Both the position numbers and the translations under genes were made by a program. This document shows, one piece after another, positions 1 to 8,452 of a stretch of 64,000 bases of DNA. Positions within the stretch are counted from its first letter, which is position 1. Every line of letters begins with the position of its first letter. The stretch is from Sphingomonas sp. AR_OL41 (GTDB taxonomy: Bacteria > Pseudomonadota > Alphaproteobacteria > Sphingomonadales > Sphingomonadaceae): the NCBI RefSeq assembly GCF_029911635.1, contig NZ_JARYTI010000003.1:62001-126000 (forward strand), in the 5' to 3' direction. The notes under the pieces were generated by a model that had not been told where the DNA came from, did not search any database, and saw only the letters and a list, made by a program, of their open reading frames with translations.

Positions 1-896
1 GTCAGCTGGTGGCCATCGGCCGCCAGCAGGCGCTGATCCTCGATCACCTTGTCGAGCGTCCAGAGCGTCAGCGCACAGATCTCGCGCGCCTCTTCGGCGA
101 CGGTAATGAAATCGCCCGGCAGGATCAGCCCCCGCTCGGGATGTTGCCATCTGACGAGCGCCTCCGCACTCGAGATTTCCTGGCGGCGGACATGCACCTT
201 GGGCTGGTACTGCAGGAACATCTGTTCCTGCGAAATCGCGTTGTTGAGCTCGCGAGTCAGCGTGCGACGGTCGAATGCGGGTGCGCCGATCGACAGGTCG
301 CGCACGACGGGATGCCGTTCCGCCCGGGCCAGATCGAGCGCGCTCTCGGCTTCCTCGATGAGGCGCACTTCCTCGGTATTGCCGCGGGGTGCCGCAGCGC
401 CACCGATCAACAATTCGATGCGGTGCGGTTCGCCGTCGAGATCGAGGACGGGTTCGAACAGCGCCATGATCGCACCCGTCAAGGCCTCAAGATCGGAGAG
501 CGCGTCGCCGTCCGCCAGAACTTCAAGCTGGGTTCTACCAACTTCGCAAATGCGGACGGATGGGAAGGCTGCCAGGATTCGATCGCTGACATCGACGACC
601 AGCATATCGGCGCGCGCTACGCCGACGTGGCGACGCAGCGCGACGAAATTGGCAATTTCGATCAGACCGAGGAACTGCCATGATTTCACGGCCGGTGGCA
701 GCGAAGCGAGATCGTCAAGTGTGATGGCGCCGCCGGGCGACGACAGGCTCATCGCATCGATCGCGCCGAACGAAACCTCGGCGCTCTCGCGACGCCAGGC
801 ACCCCCTACCGGGGCAAGCGTCGTCGAAGCGAGCCATCGGCCGGAAGGCCTGCTCGCCGACACCGGCATACCGAACTTCTGTGCTGACTGGCCCAT
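1..896 (-). CDS. EAL-domain cyclic-di-GMP signalling protein with degenerate GGDEF-like region (3' end cut off)
   Basis: This protein probably belongs to cyclic-di-GMP turnover. The first ~298 codons are in the window and the rest lies beyond base 1. From about residue 190 the reading shows the opening of an EAL phosphodiesterase domain: LNNAISQEQMFLQYQPKV, then EALVRWQHPERGLILPGDF, then a TLDKVIED-like helix. Residues ~75-180 look like a worn GGDEF fold (a LVVDVSDRILAAFPS-like strand), but no GGDEF signature is present. The EAL catalytic motif itself would be near the alternating glutamates around EALVRW, and several other metal ligands are outside the window. The ATG at 896 has a weak GAAGG just upstream. 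A regulatory rather than catalytic role cannot be excluded. Confidence 0.8.
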   Translation of the reverse strand, partial: MGQSAQKFGMPVSASRPSGRWLASTTLAPVGGAWRRESAEVSFGAIDAMSLSSPGGAITLDDLASLPPAVKSWQFLGLIEIANFVALRRHVGVARADMLVVDVSDRILAAFPSVRICEVGRTQLEVLADGDALSDLEALTGAIMALFEPVLDLDGEPHRIELLIGGAAAPRGNTEEVRLIEEAESALDLARAERHPVVRDLSIGAPAFDRRTLTRELNNAISQEQMFLQYQPKVHVRRQEISSAEALVRWQHPERGLILPGDFITVAEEAREICALTLWTLDKVIEDQRLLAADGHQL

Positions 897-1336
897 CACC
901 TTCAGGGGCTAGCACGCGACATTGAACGAACCCTTAAGCCGCCGTGATCGCACGCGAAACGGCCCCGCAATGCGGTTGCTTTATCCTTAACTTTCAATTA
1001 ATAATCGACGGCACTCTCACGGGTGCGACAAGGGAGAAAGCGAATGCTTCGTTTCATTCTTGCGCTCATCTACGGCGACAACATCCGCCCCTGGTAAGCG
1101 CTCCGATCGGCCCGATATGCCGGCATTTTTCTTGATTTTTGAGAGATTTGCCGACACGTCGGGTCGATACCTTGTATGACTTCACGGACCTTGAAATTGC
1201 CGCGGCGAACGCACGGCATAGCGTTCAGACTGGGTCACCATCCCGATTCGGGATTCCGGTGGTAAGTGGCGACGTTTAGCAATTTTTTCGCGAACTTTTT
1301 TACACATGGGCGATCAGGCAAGATCGTCGCATCGGG
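897..1336. other. Intergenic stretch, 440 bases
   Basis: This lies between the 5' end of the EAL gene and the 3' end of the outer membrane factor gene. It is more A/T-rich than its surroundings and must contain the EAL gene promoter. The only credible coding candidate is the 17-codon ORF at 1044-1097. A self-complementary ATGCCGGCAT at 1117-1126 runs into five T residues, but it has no room for a loop and is a poor terminator. Nothing else recognisable was seen. Confidence 0.5.
1044..1097 (+). CDS. Possible 17-aa small protein or leader peptide
   Basis: The predicted peptide is MLRFILALIYGDNIRPW. An AAGGGAG Shine-Dalgarno-like sequence sits about eight bases before the ATG, better than many annotated genes here. 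The first nine residues are hydrophobic and the C-terminus is polar. It is an island in a non-coding, A/T-richer stretch. Nothing downstream on the same strand would make it an attenuation leader, because the next gene faces the other way. The function is unknown, and chance occurrence is quite possible at this length. Confidence 0.3.
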   Translation: MLRFILALIYGDNIRPW

Positions 1337-2827
1337 TCATTGCTGCGTTGAATCGCTGCCCACTTCGCGCCAACCGCCACCCATTGCCTTGAAGAGCGAC
1401 GCGGTATCCTGCCGCAACTGCGCGTCGCTGGCGGCGAGCTGTTCACGGGTGACGAGCAGCTGGGTCTCCGCGTTGAGCACACCGTCCTGTGCCACCAGCC
1501 CGGTGCGGTACTGCGCGTCGAGCGCCTGGGCGATGCGGCCGGCATCCGCCACTGCCTGACGAAGCGTTGCGTTGCGCTGCCGTTCCCGATCGAGCCGAAC
1601 CAGCGAATCCTCGACATCGCGCAAGGCACCGAGAACGGTCTGCTGGTAACGTGCATAGGCCTGGACGCGATCCTCCTTGCGCATGCCGACGGTCGCCTTG
1701 CGTCGTCCCCAATCCAGCAGTGGAAAGCTGATGCCGGCACCGGCCGATGCCTGGACACTGTCGGTCGAAACGAGATTGCCGAGTGACATCGAGAGGAGTT
1801 GGGCGACACCGGTAAGGCTGATCTTCGGATAGAGATCGGCAACCGCCACGCCGATATCCGCCGTCGCCGCCGCGAGCTGACGCTCCGCTGCACGAATGTC
1901 AGGCCGACGGCGCAACAACGCCGAGGGCAAATCGGGAGGTACGATCGGTATCGGAGACGGCGCGACATGGGGCGCTTGCAACGCGCTGGGCAGGCTTTCC
2001 GGCGCCACACCCAGCAAGATGCCAAGCGCGTGCATGCGAACCTGCGCATCGGCGCGAACCGGCTGCAATCTTGCGTCGAGCGTGGTCAGCGCGCCACGCT
2101 GGCGCGGCACGTCGACGCCCGGCGAGAGCCCGACCTGCGCGACATGCGCGGCGATTTCCTGCGCGCGCCGCTGCCGCGACAGCTCCTGCTCGCCGAGCGC
2201 CAGTTGATCCTGATCGAGCCGCAGCGCGAAATAGGCCTGTGCAACCTCGGCGGCGAGCGTCACCGCGGCGTCGTTGAGGCTCCAGTTCGCGGCATCGGCC
2301 CGCGCCGATGCCGCCTCCACGCCGCGGCGCCCGCCGCCGAACAGATCGATCTCCCAGCTGGCATCGAAACCCACGGCATAGGTCGTGATGCCACTGCCAG
2401 GCAGCGCCACGCCGCCGCTTGACCCGCTTCCCGACCCTGAGCCGCTTCCGCCCGAAAACAGCCGTGCGAGCGACGAGAATCCGGCATTCTTGCTGAACTC
2501 GACATGGCTGGCGTTGGCGCTGGCATCGACCGTCGGTTTTCCGACGGCGCCGGCGGCGATTTCCTGAAGCCGAGCCTGACGAACGCGTGACGCTGCAATG
2601 GCGATGTCGGGATTGTCTTTAAGCGCGCGCGTGACGAGCTCGTCGAGCACCGGGTCGCCGAACGCCGTCCACCACTGCGCCGGGTCGATCGCCGTGCCGG
2701 ACGCTACTGCCGGCTGCGGCGCGGCGAATGCCGGCGGGACTGCCATTTCGGGCGGTGCATAATTCGGCCCGACGGTGCACGCAGTGGCGAACAAGGCGGC
2801 AAAGGGGGCGGCGAGGCTCTTGCGCAT
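1337..2827 (-). CDS. Efflux outer membrane lipoprotein (NodT/OprM family)
   Basis: This is the outer membrane channel of the tripartite pump encoded here. It is a trimeric TolC-type duct that carries the substrate across the outer membrane. The N-terminus is a lipoprotein signal with lipobox FATAC, followed by TVGPNYAPPE, the usual NodT-family opening. At about 496 aa it is full length. Two repeats of the coiled-coil/outer-membrane fold can be followed, with RRPDIRAAERQLAAATADIG in the second half. A Ser/Gly tract lies near residues 125-140. The ATG at 2827 overlaps the emrB stop by one base (TGATG), implying translational coupling. A TTG one codon earlier is less likely. Confidence 0.93.
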   Translation of the reverse strand: MRKSLAAPFAALFATACTVGPNYAPPEMAVPPAFAAPQPAVASGTAIDPAQWWTAFGDPVLDELVTRALKDNPDIAIAASRVRQARLQEIAAGAVGKPTVDASANASHVEFSKNAGFSSLARLFSGGSGSGSGSGSSGGVALPGSGITTYAVGFDASWEIDLFGGGRRGVEAASARADAANWSLNDAAVTLAAEVAQAYFALRLDQDQLALGEQELSRQRRAQEIAAHVAQVGLSPGVDVPRQRGALTTLDARLQPVRADAQVRMHALGILLGVAPESLPSALQAPHVAPSPIPIVPPDLPSALLRRRPDIRAAERQLAAATADIGVAVADLYPKISLTGVAQLLSMSLGNLVSTDSVQASAGAGISFPLLDWGRRKATVGMRKEDRVQAYARYQQTVLGALRDVEDSLVRLDRERQRNATLRQAVADAGRIAQALDAQYRTGLVAQDGVLNAETQLLVTREQLAASDAQLRQDTASLFKAMGGGWREVGSDSTQQ

Positions 2828-4422
2828 CAATGCATCATTCCCTGTTCCTTGCCGCCACCGCGTGGCGGGCGCATCAGCAGCACGAGCGGCGTCACGACGA
2901 GCACGACGATCATCAACGAGCGGAACACGTCGAGAAACGAAAGCATCGCCGCCTGGCGCTGGACCTGACTATAAAGCACGGCGAGCGGCGTCGTCTGGTC
3001 CCCTGCCCCGCCAAAGGCATTGGATGCCTTGCCGATCCAGTCATTATAGTTCGGGTCGATCGGGCTGAGCTTCTCGACCAGTGCCGCCTGGTTACGCTGC
3101 AGCGAACTGGCGAACATGGTCTGTGCCGTCGATATTCCGATCGTCCCGCCGAGATTGCGCGCCACATTGAGCAGGCTCGACGCCTGCGCCGTCTTGTTCT
3201 GCGCGAGACCGACATAGGCCACCGCGTTGATCGGCACGAACAGGAAGGGCAGCGCCATCGCCTGGTAGAGCCGGGCGAGCGCGGCGTCCTGGAACGTGAT
3301 GTCGGGCGTCAGATGCGACATGTTCCACAGCGCGATCGCCTGGATGAGCAGCGCCGGGATCAGCAACAGGCGCGGATCGACCTTGCCGGTCAGCCGTCCC
3401 GCAAAGGGCACGGCAACGAGCGTCGCGATGCCACCCGCCGTCAAGGCGAGGCCCGCCTGGAATGAGGAATAGCCCAGCACCTGCTGCAGCATCTGCGGAA
3501 TGAGCTGGGTCGTGCTGAACATGATCATGCCGACCACCCCCATCACCAGCAGCGTCAGTGAAAAATTCCGGTTCTTGAGCAACCGCAAGTCGATCACCGG
3601 ATCCTTGTGGTTGAGCTCCCAGAAGACAAGCGAGATCAGCGACGACGCGGAAATCGCCGCCGTCGCGACGATGAAGCCGCTGGCAAACCAGTCCTCGCGC
3701 TCGCCGCGGTCGAGCGTCAGTTCGAAAAAGCCGAGGCCAAGCGCGACCAGCAGCACGCCGATATAGTCGATACGCAGGCCGCCCGCGAGTTTCTCGGCGC
3801 GGTCCTGCTTCACACGCTCGGGCTCGTCGACGAAGATTTCGGCGAGGATGAAGGCGGCGATACCCACCGGCACGTTGATCAGGAAGACCCAGTGCCAGCT
3901 CGCCATTTCGGTGATGTAGCCGCCCAGCGTCGGCCCGAGCACTGGCCCCACCACGACGACGATGGCAAAGGCGGCGAAGGCCATGCCGCGCTGCTGCGGC
4001 GGAAAGGTATCGGCCAGCATCGATTGCTCGACCGGCGCGAGTCCCCCGCCGCCGATCCCCTGAAAGACGCGGGCGATGACGAGCGTCGAGAGATCGGGCG
4101 CGAGACCGCACATCAGCGACGACAGCGTGAACAGTGCGATCGAGATGAGGAAGTAGCGCTTCCGCCCGATCGCATCGCTGAGCCAACCCGATATCGGGAT
4201 GATGATCGCATTGGCGACGAGATAGCTGGTCAATACCCAGGTCGCCTGGTCCGTGCTGATCGACAGGCCGCCGGCGATGTGATCGAGCGAGACGTTGGCG
4301 ATCGAGGTGTCGAGCACCTCCATGAAGGTCGGGATGCTGATCAGCGCGACGATCAGCCACGGACTATAGGATCCGGCGGCGGACCGCTCGCCGTTCCACG
4401 GCGCCACGGCGGCGCTCGCCAC
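2827..4422 (-). CDS. emrB: EmrB/QacA-type DHA2 MFS drug transporter
   Basis: This inner-membrane proton-driven drug exporter is the motor of the EmrA-EmrB-outer membrane factor pump. The 531-aa length and hydrophobic pattern fit the 14-helix DHA2 family. Visible motifs are LDTSIANVSLDHIAGGL in helix 1 (family motif D1), GWLSDAIGRKRYF (motif A) and the glycine/proline-rich GPVLGPTLGGYI of motif C. The start is the GTG at 4422, one base after the emrA TGA. The transported compound cannot be told from sequence; hydrophobic antimicrobials or aromatic acids are typical for the family. Confidence 0.94.
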   Translation of the reverse strand: MASAAVAPWNGERSAAGSYSPWLIVALISIPTFMEVLDTSIANVSLDHIAGGLSISTDQATWVLTSYLVANAIIIPISGWLSDAIGRKRYFLISIALFTLSSLMCGLAPDLSTLVIARVFQGIGGGGLAPVEQSMLADTFPPQQRGMAFAAFAIVVVVGPVLGPTLGGYITEMASWHWVFLINVPVGIAAFILAEIFVDEPERVKQDRAEKLAGGLRIDYIGVLLVALGLGFFELTLDRGEREDWFASGFIVATAAISASSLISLVFWELNHKDPVIDLRLLKNRNFSLTLLVMGVVGMIMFSTTQLIPQMLQQVLGYSSFQAGLALTAGGIATLVAVPFAGRLTGKVDPRLLLIPALLIQAIALWNMSHLTPDITFQDAALARLYQAMALPFLFVPINAVAYVGLAQNKTAQASSLLNVARNLGGTIGISTAQTMFASSLQRNQAALVEKLSPIDPNYNDWIGKASNAFGGAGDQTTPLAVLYSQVQRQAAMLSFLDVFRSLMIVVLVVTPLVLLMRPPRGGGKEQGMMH

Positions 4423-4423
4423 C

Positions 4424-5569
4424 TCAGCGCCCCCCGAGCTTCACCGTCGGGACGACCGACATGCCGGGGCCGATCGGATATTTGCGCGGATCGGGTCCGC
4501 CCTTCACGTCGAACTCGATACGCACCGGGACACGCTGCACGACCTTGACGTAATTGCCGGTGGCGTTTTGCGGCGGCAGCAGTGCGAAGGCCTGGCCGGC
4601 GCCGCGCTGGATCGAATCGACATGGCCCTTGAACGCGACGTCGGGATAGGCGTCGACCTTGATCGTCACCGCGTCGCCGATGCGCATATGGCGCAACTGC
4701 GTTTCCTTGAAATTGGCCGTGACCCAGACATGGTCGGGAATGATCGCCATCAACTGCGTGCCCGGGCCAACGAACGAGCCGACATTGACCTGACGGTTGA
4801 CCACCTGTCCGGCGATCGGCGCGGTCAGCCGGTTGTCGCCCAGCGTGACCTGTGCCTGGCGCACCTGCGCCTGGCGCGCGGCGATCAGCGCCTGCGATGC
4901 GCCGATCTGGCGCCGCGCCACTATGATCTGGGCCTCGGCGCTGTCGACCTGGCGCCGCGCCGCCATCGCCTCCGCGGCCGCCGACCGCGCCTGCGCCCGC
5001 GCTTCGTCAAGCTTTTGCGCCGCGATGGCGCCGGGATCGAGACGATGCAGCGCCTCGTAACGTGCGAGATCCAGCGCTGTCTTTACCGACGTCGCGAGCG
5101 GGGCGCGGGCCTGTGCCGCCGCCTGATCGCGCGTCGCCTGCGCGGCGACGATCTGCGCGCGTGTCTGGTCCAGCTGTGCCTGGGCCTGGGCGCTATTGGC
5201 ACCCGCCTCGGTGACACGCGCTTCGGTGCCGGCGGCATCGATCACGGCGAGCAGCTGACCGGGCTCGACATGCCGGTTGTCGGCATCGGCGACGAAACGC
5301 AGCGTTCCGGCGACCGTCGGCGCGATACGCACGATATGCGCATCGACGAACGCATCGTCGGTCGATTCATATTGCTGTTCGTGCAGATAATAGAGTGTGC
5401 CGCTGATCGCGATCGCCGCCACCACCGCGACGAGCACGATCCAGAACAGCGGTTTGCTGAAGATCGAAGCCTTGGCGGGCTTGTCCACGCCCACGCCGTT
5501 GCTGTCCGCTTCCGGTCCGGAATCGACCGCATCGCCCGAGGATGACGGGTTGTCCTGCTTGTCGCTCAT
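4424..5569 (-). CDS. emrA: EmrA-type membrane fusion protein (HlyD family)
   Basis: This periplasmic adaptor links EmrB to the outer membrane factor. An acidic, Ser-rich cytoplasmic N-terminus (~residues 1-35) precedes one transmembrane helix (~42-62). Next comes the conserved ESTDDAFVDAHIVRIAPTVA block, half of the lipoyl-like hairpin. A long alanine/glutamine-rich coiled coil (~95-215) follows, then the second lipoyl half with LTAPIAGQV and NVGSFVGPG, and the beta-barrel with VWVTANFKETQL. The 381-aa length is usual for EmrA. The ATG overlaps the end of the repressor gene by four bases. Confidence 0.93.
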   Translation of the reverse strand: MSDKQDNPSSSGDAVDSGPEADSNGVGVDKPAKASIFSKPLFWIVLVAVVAAIAISGTLYYLHEQQYESTDDAFVDAHIVRIAPTVAGTLRFVADADNRHVEPGQLLAVIDAAGTEARVTEAGANSAQAQAQLDQTRAQIVAAQATRDQAAAQARAPLATSVKTALDLARYEALHRLDPGAIAAQKLDEARAQARSAAAEAMAARRQVDSAEAQIIVARRQIGASQALIAARQAQVRQAQVTLGDNRLTAPIAGQVVNRQVNVGSFVGPGTQLMAIIPDHVWVTANFKETQLRHMRIGDAVTIKVDAYPDVAFKGHVDSIQRGAGQAFALLPPQNATGNYVKVVQRVPVRIEFDVKGGPDPRKYPIGPGMSVVPTVKLGGR

Positions 5570-6198
5570 TGCGGCTCCTGCTCGGCGGTCAGCGTGTCGA
5601 GGGTTGCGTCGATGTTCGTTGCCACCCGCGCCTTGATCGCGCGGATGTCGGCAGCGTCGAAATCACTGCACTGCAACAGCTTGAGGCACGAGGCGCGCGA
5701 GGCGCGCAACACGATCACCTGGCCGAGCAAGGTGATGCTCGCGACGCGCGCGGCCTTCGCGTCGCGCCGTCCTGTCGCGTGGCACACCAGGGCGACGATG
5801 CGCTCCATCATGCGCCCCAACATGCCGCTCCAGATCCGTTCGAAGGCGGCGGTAGGGTTGATTTGCTCGCGGACGATGAACAGCGACCACAGCGCACTCT
5901 GGTCGCCGATCATCTTGTCGATGAAGCGATCGATGATGTGGTGGATCATGCGCCGCGCTTCGTCCGGACGCGGCTCGCCGACATCATCGAGGATCGGGTC
6001 GCCGATCATGTCGCGGCCCATATGCTCGGCAATATGATCCGCCACGGCGAGGTACAGCCCCTCCTTGCCGCCATAATGATAGGTAATCGACGACATCACC
6101 GTGCCCGCGGCGGCGGCGATTTCGCGCGTACTCGCGCCTTCCAGCCCTTTCAGGCTGAATTCGCGTGCCGCGATGTCGAGAAGCCGTTGCTGAACCAC
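5566..6198 (-). CDS. TetR-family repressor of the efflux operon (CecR-like C-terminal domain)
   Basis: This is the likely local repressor and first gene of the efflux operon. A TetR helix-turn-helix is seen at about residues 1-50 (RLLDIAAREFSLKGLEGAST, then REIAAAAG and ITYHYGGKEGLYLAV). The C-terminal ligand domain resembles the CerR/CecR group. The GTG at 6198, just before QQRLLD, was chosen because TetR domains normally begin there and because the upstream in-frame alternatives (GTG 6237 or earlier) would put the palindrome at 6212-6227 inside the gene. No strong ribosome binding site supports either start. The stop overlaps emrA by four bases. Confidence 0.85.
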   Translation of the reverse strand: MVQQRLLDIAAREFSLKGLEGASTREIAAAAGTVMSSITYHYGGKEGLYLAVADHIAEHMGRDMIGDPILDDVGEPRPDEARRMIHHIIDRFIDKMIGDQSALWSLFIVREQINPTAAFERIWSGMLGRMMERIVALVCHATGRRDAKAARVASITLLGQVIVLRASRASCLKLLQCSDFDAADIRAIKARVATNIDATLDTLTAEQEPQ

Positions 6199-6211
6199 GG
6201 GCGGCCGATTA

Positions 6212-6227
6212 GTTCGGTCGAACGAAC
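6212..6227. promoter_or_regulatory. Probable TetR operator upstream of the efflux operon
   Basis: GTTCGGTCGAAC (6212-6223) is an inverted repeat of GTTCG arms around two bases, followed directly by another GAAC. It lies just upstream of the chosen repressor start, where an autoregulated TetR-type repressor would bind. The binding itself is inferred. Confidence 0.5.
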
Positions 6228-6245
6228 AATGCAACACTCGGCGTG

Positions 6246-6272
6246 AAAAAGCCCGCCCGTTCGCAAACGGGC
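6246..6272 (-). terminator. Intrinsic terminator after the flavin monooxygenase gene
   Basis: On the minus strand a 7-bp stem, GCCCGTT/AACGGGC with a four-base loop, is followed by GGGC and then five T residues. It lies about 30 bases past the monooxygenase stop codon. It separates that gene from the efflux operon, which therefore needs its own promoter around 6212-6245. Confidence 0.75.
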
Positions 6273-6300
6273 CGACCGGCAATCTGTTCCATCTTGGCAG

Positions 6301-7797
6301 TTAAGCCGCGACCGGCTCCTTCGCCGGCGCGGCGACCACGGGCGCCGGCAAGGGGTTCGAAAACTCCATGCCATCATCGACCGAGCCGAATTTCAGCGTG
6401 ACGAGGTCCTTGGCGTAGTTCTGGTAGAGCTTCCACGGCTTGCGGTCGCCCTGCTTGGGGAACTTCTCCATTGCACGGGTGACATAGCCAGAGCTGAAAT
6501 CGAGGAACGGCTCGGGCTCGAGCGGCGCGCCGGTGATGCGCGGCGTCGCCTGGCGCAAGCCGCGTGCTTTCATCGTGTTGAGCAGGCGGCAAACATAACC
6601 ACAGGTCAGGTCGGCCTTCAGCGTCCAGGACGCATTGGTATAGCCGAACGACGACGCCAGATTGGGCACATCGCTATACATCATGCCCTTGTAGTTGAAC
6701 GTCTTGGACAGATCGACCGGCGCGCCGTCGACGCTGAACGCGACGTCGCTGAGCAGTTGCAGTTCGAGTCCGGTCGCGGTGACGATGACGTCGGCGGGCA
6801 GGATATCGCCAGATTCGAGCTTGATGCCCTCGGGCACGAAGCGTTCGATCCGGTCGGTGACCACCGATGCCTTGTCGCTGCGTAGCGCCTCGAACAGATC
6901 GGCGTCGGGCACCAGGCACAGCCGCTGGTCCCACGGATTGTAGCGCGGCGTGAAATGCTTGCCGACGTCATAGTCGGGGCCGAGTTCCTCGCGAACCATC
7001 GAAATCAGCCGCTCCTTGGTTTTCTCCGGGCGCTTGCGAGCAAGATTGTAGAAGAACATCTGGAACAGCACGTTGCGCCACCGCACCAGCCCATAGGCCA
7101 GCTTCGACGGCAGGTGGCGCTTGAGCCGGTTGGCGAAGCTGTCCTCCGCCGGGCGCGACACGACATAGGTCGGCGAGCGCTGCAACATCGTCACGTGCGC
7201 GGCGCTCTCCGACATCGCCGGCACCAGCGTCACCGCGGTCGCACCGCTGCCGATCACCACGACGCGCTTGCCCGAATAGTCGAGGTCCTGCGGCCAGAAT
7301 TGCGGATGGACGATCCGACCAGCGAAATCCGCCGCCCCGGCAAAGTCGGGCGTGTGGCCCTGCGCGTAATTATAATAGCCCGAGCACATATGGAGGAAAT
7401 TGCAGGTGAAGGTCACCGGCCCTTCCGGCGCATCGGCTTCGACCGTCCAGCGCGCGTCGGGCGTCGACCAGTTGGCGCGCTTGACGTGATGGCGATAGCG
7501 GATACGGCGATCGATGCCGTACATCCGCGCGGTTTCGTTGACATAGTTGAGGATCGACGGGCCGTCGGCAATCGCCTTGGCCTCGGTCCAGGGACGGAAG
7601 GCATAGCCCAGCGTGTACATGTCGGAGTCGGAGCGGATACCCGGATAACGAAACAGGTCCCAGGTCCCACCCAGCGCCTCGCGACCCTCGAGAATCACAT
7701 AACTCCGGTCGGGGCAGCGCTCCTTGAGATAATAGCCCGCGCCGATACCGGATATTCCGGCGCCCACCACAACCACGTCGAAATGTTCTGCTGTCAT
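6301..7797 (-). CDS. Flavin-containing monooxygenase, Baeyer-Villiger type
   Basis: This is an FAD- and NADPH-dependent oxygenase that would insert oxygen into ketones or oxidise heteroatoms. The 498 residues include an N-terminal FAD Rossmann motif (VVVGAGISGIG, ~9-19), the GGTWDLFRYPGIRSD block typical of these enzymes, the family fingerprint FAGRIVHPQFWP (~158-169), and a second nucleotide motif VVVIGSGATAV (~178-188). The ATG at 7797 has GGAGG five bases upstream; a longer ORF reading from 7857 lacks this. A marR-type gene lies 73 bases upstream on the same strand, so the two may be co-transcribed. The substrate is unknown. Confidence 0.9.
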   Translation of the reverse strand: MTAEHFDVVVVGAGISGIGAGYYLKERCPDRSYVILEGREALGGTWDLFRYPGIRSDSDMYTLGYAFRPWTEAKAIADGPSILNYVNETARMYGIDRRIRYRHHVKRANWSTPDARWTVEADAPEGPVTFTCNFLHMCSGYYNYAQGHTPDFAGAADFAGRIVHPQFWPQDLDYSGKRVVVIGSGATAVTLVPAMSESAAHVTMLQRSPTYVVSRPAEDSFANRLKRHLPSKLAYGLVRWRNVLFQMFFYNLARKRPEKTKERLISMVREELGPDYDVGKHFTPRYNPWDQRLCLVPDADLFEALRSDKASVVTDRIERFVPEGIKLESGDILPADVIVTATGLELQLLSDVAFSVDGAPVDLSKTFNYKGMMYSDVPNLASSFGYTNASWTLKADLTCGYVCRLLNTMKARGLRQATPRITGAPLEPEPFLDFSSGYVTRAMEKFPKQGDRKPWKLYQNYAKDLVTLKFGSVDDGMEFSNPLPAPVVAAPAKEPVAA

Positions 7798-7870
7798 CGT
7801 CGCCTCCGCAATACCCGATATTCGATTTTTGCGGAGACGCAAAGTGTGGCTGTCCATTTAAGTGGCGAAA

Positions 7871-8323
7871 TCAGCCCGTCACCGAGTCCAGCGCAGCGGC
7901 GGCAATCTCGATCCGGTCGAGCATCGTCCGGAAACGGTCCAGTTCATCGGACGTGAACCCCGCGAAGATGCGCGCCTCGAGCTCGAGTGCCTTCGGCGCG
8001 ACGCTTTCGTACAGCGCCCTGCCCGGCCCGGTCAGCGACAGGAGATGCGAGCGCTGGTCGCCGGGATTGGGTTTGCGCTCGACGAGGCCGCGCTCGACCA
8101 GCGCGATCGCCGCGCGGCTGACGCTGACCTTGTCCATCCGCGTCGCCGCGACCAGCGCCTGCTGTGTCACGCCGCCGGCTTCGGCGATCACCGCGACCAG
8201 CCGCCATTCCGGAATGCGCAGCCCGAACATCGCATGATAGGCGGTGGCGACCGCTTCCGACACGCGGTTCGATGCGATCGATAGTCGATAGGGCAGGAAC
8301 TGGTCGAGCTTTAGCTGGGTCAT
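7871..8323 (-). CDS. MarR-family regulator, probably of homogentisate pathway genes
   Basis: This 150-aa winged helix-turn-helix protein has a recognition segment around TQQALVAATRMDKVSVSRAA and a wing containing KPNPGDQRSHLL, both MarR hallmarks. The ATG at 8323 has GGAGGA eight bases before it. It is divergent from hppD, and the shared intergenic gap carries an 18-bp palindrome (8418-8435). That placement suggests it controls hppD (and perhaps hmgA) in response to an aromatic intermediate, as MarR regulators of tyrosine catabolism do elsewhere. The ligand is inferred only from context. Confidence 0.88.
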   Translation of the reverse strand: MTQLKLDQFLPYRLSIASNRVSEAVATAYHAMFGLRIPEWRLVAVIAEAGGVTQQALVAATRMDKVSVSRAAIALVERGLVERKPNPGDQRSHLLSLTGPGRALYESVAPKALELEARIFAGFTSDELDRFRTMLDRIEIAAAALDSVTG

Positions 8324-8417
8324 TGCCGTCCTCCGCCCGGCGTGATGGGCGAGCGGCGGCGCGGAAACAAGTTCGCGACGCCGTTGTTTCGATGGACGGA
8401 GTCGCCGAATCGCGATA

Positions 8418-8435
8418 TAGTTTCACGTGATACTA
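8418..8435. promoter_or_regulatory. 18-bp palindromic operator between marR and hppD
   Basis: TAGTTTCACGTGATACTA matches its own reverse complement at 16 of 18 positions, the mismatch being one symmetric T/T pair. It is centred 27 bases upstream of the hppD ATG and about 100 bases from the marR ATG. The length and symmetry suit a MarR dimer, and the position would block the hppD promoter. Confidence 0.65.
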
Positions 8436-8452
8436 AATCCGGAGCCTCCCCG

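Noticed and set aside
9..912. Two long plus-strand open frames over the first 900 bases
   Set aside because: They are shadows of the minus-strand EAL gene, whose translation gives recognisable domain motifs; the plus-strand products do not.
1266..1559. Plus-strand frame starting MATFSNFFANFF
   Set aside because: It enters the outer membrane factor gene antisense, becomes Arg/Ser/Ala rich, and has no ribosome binding site.
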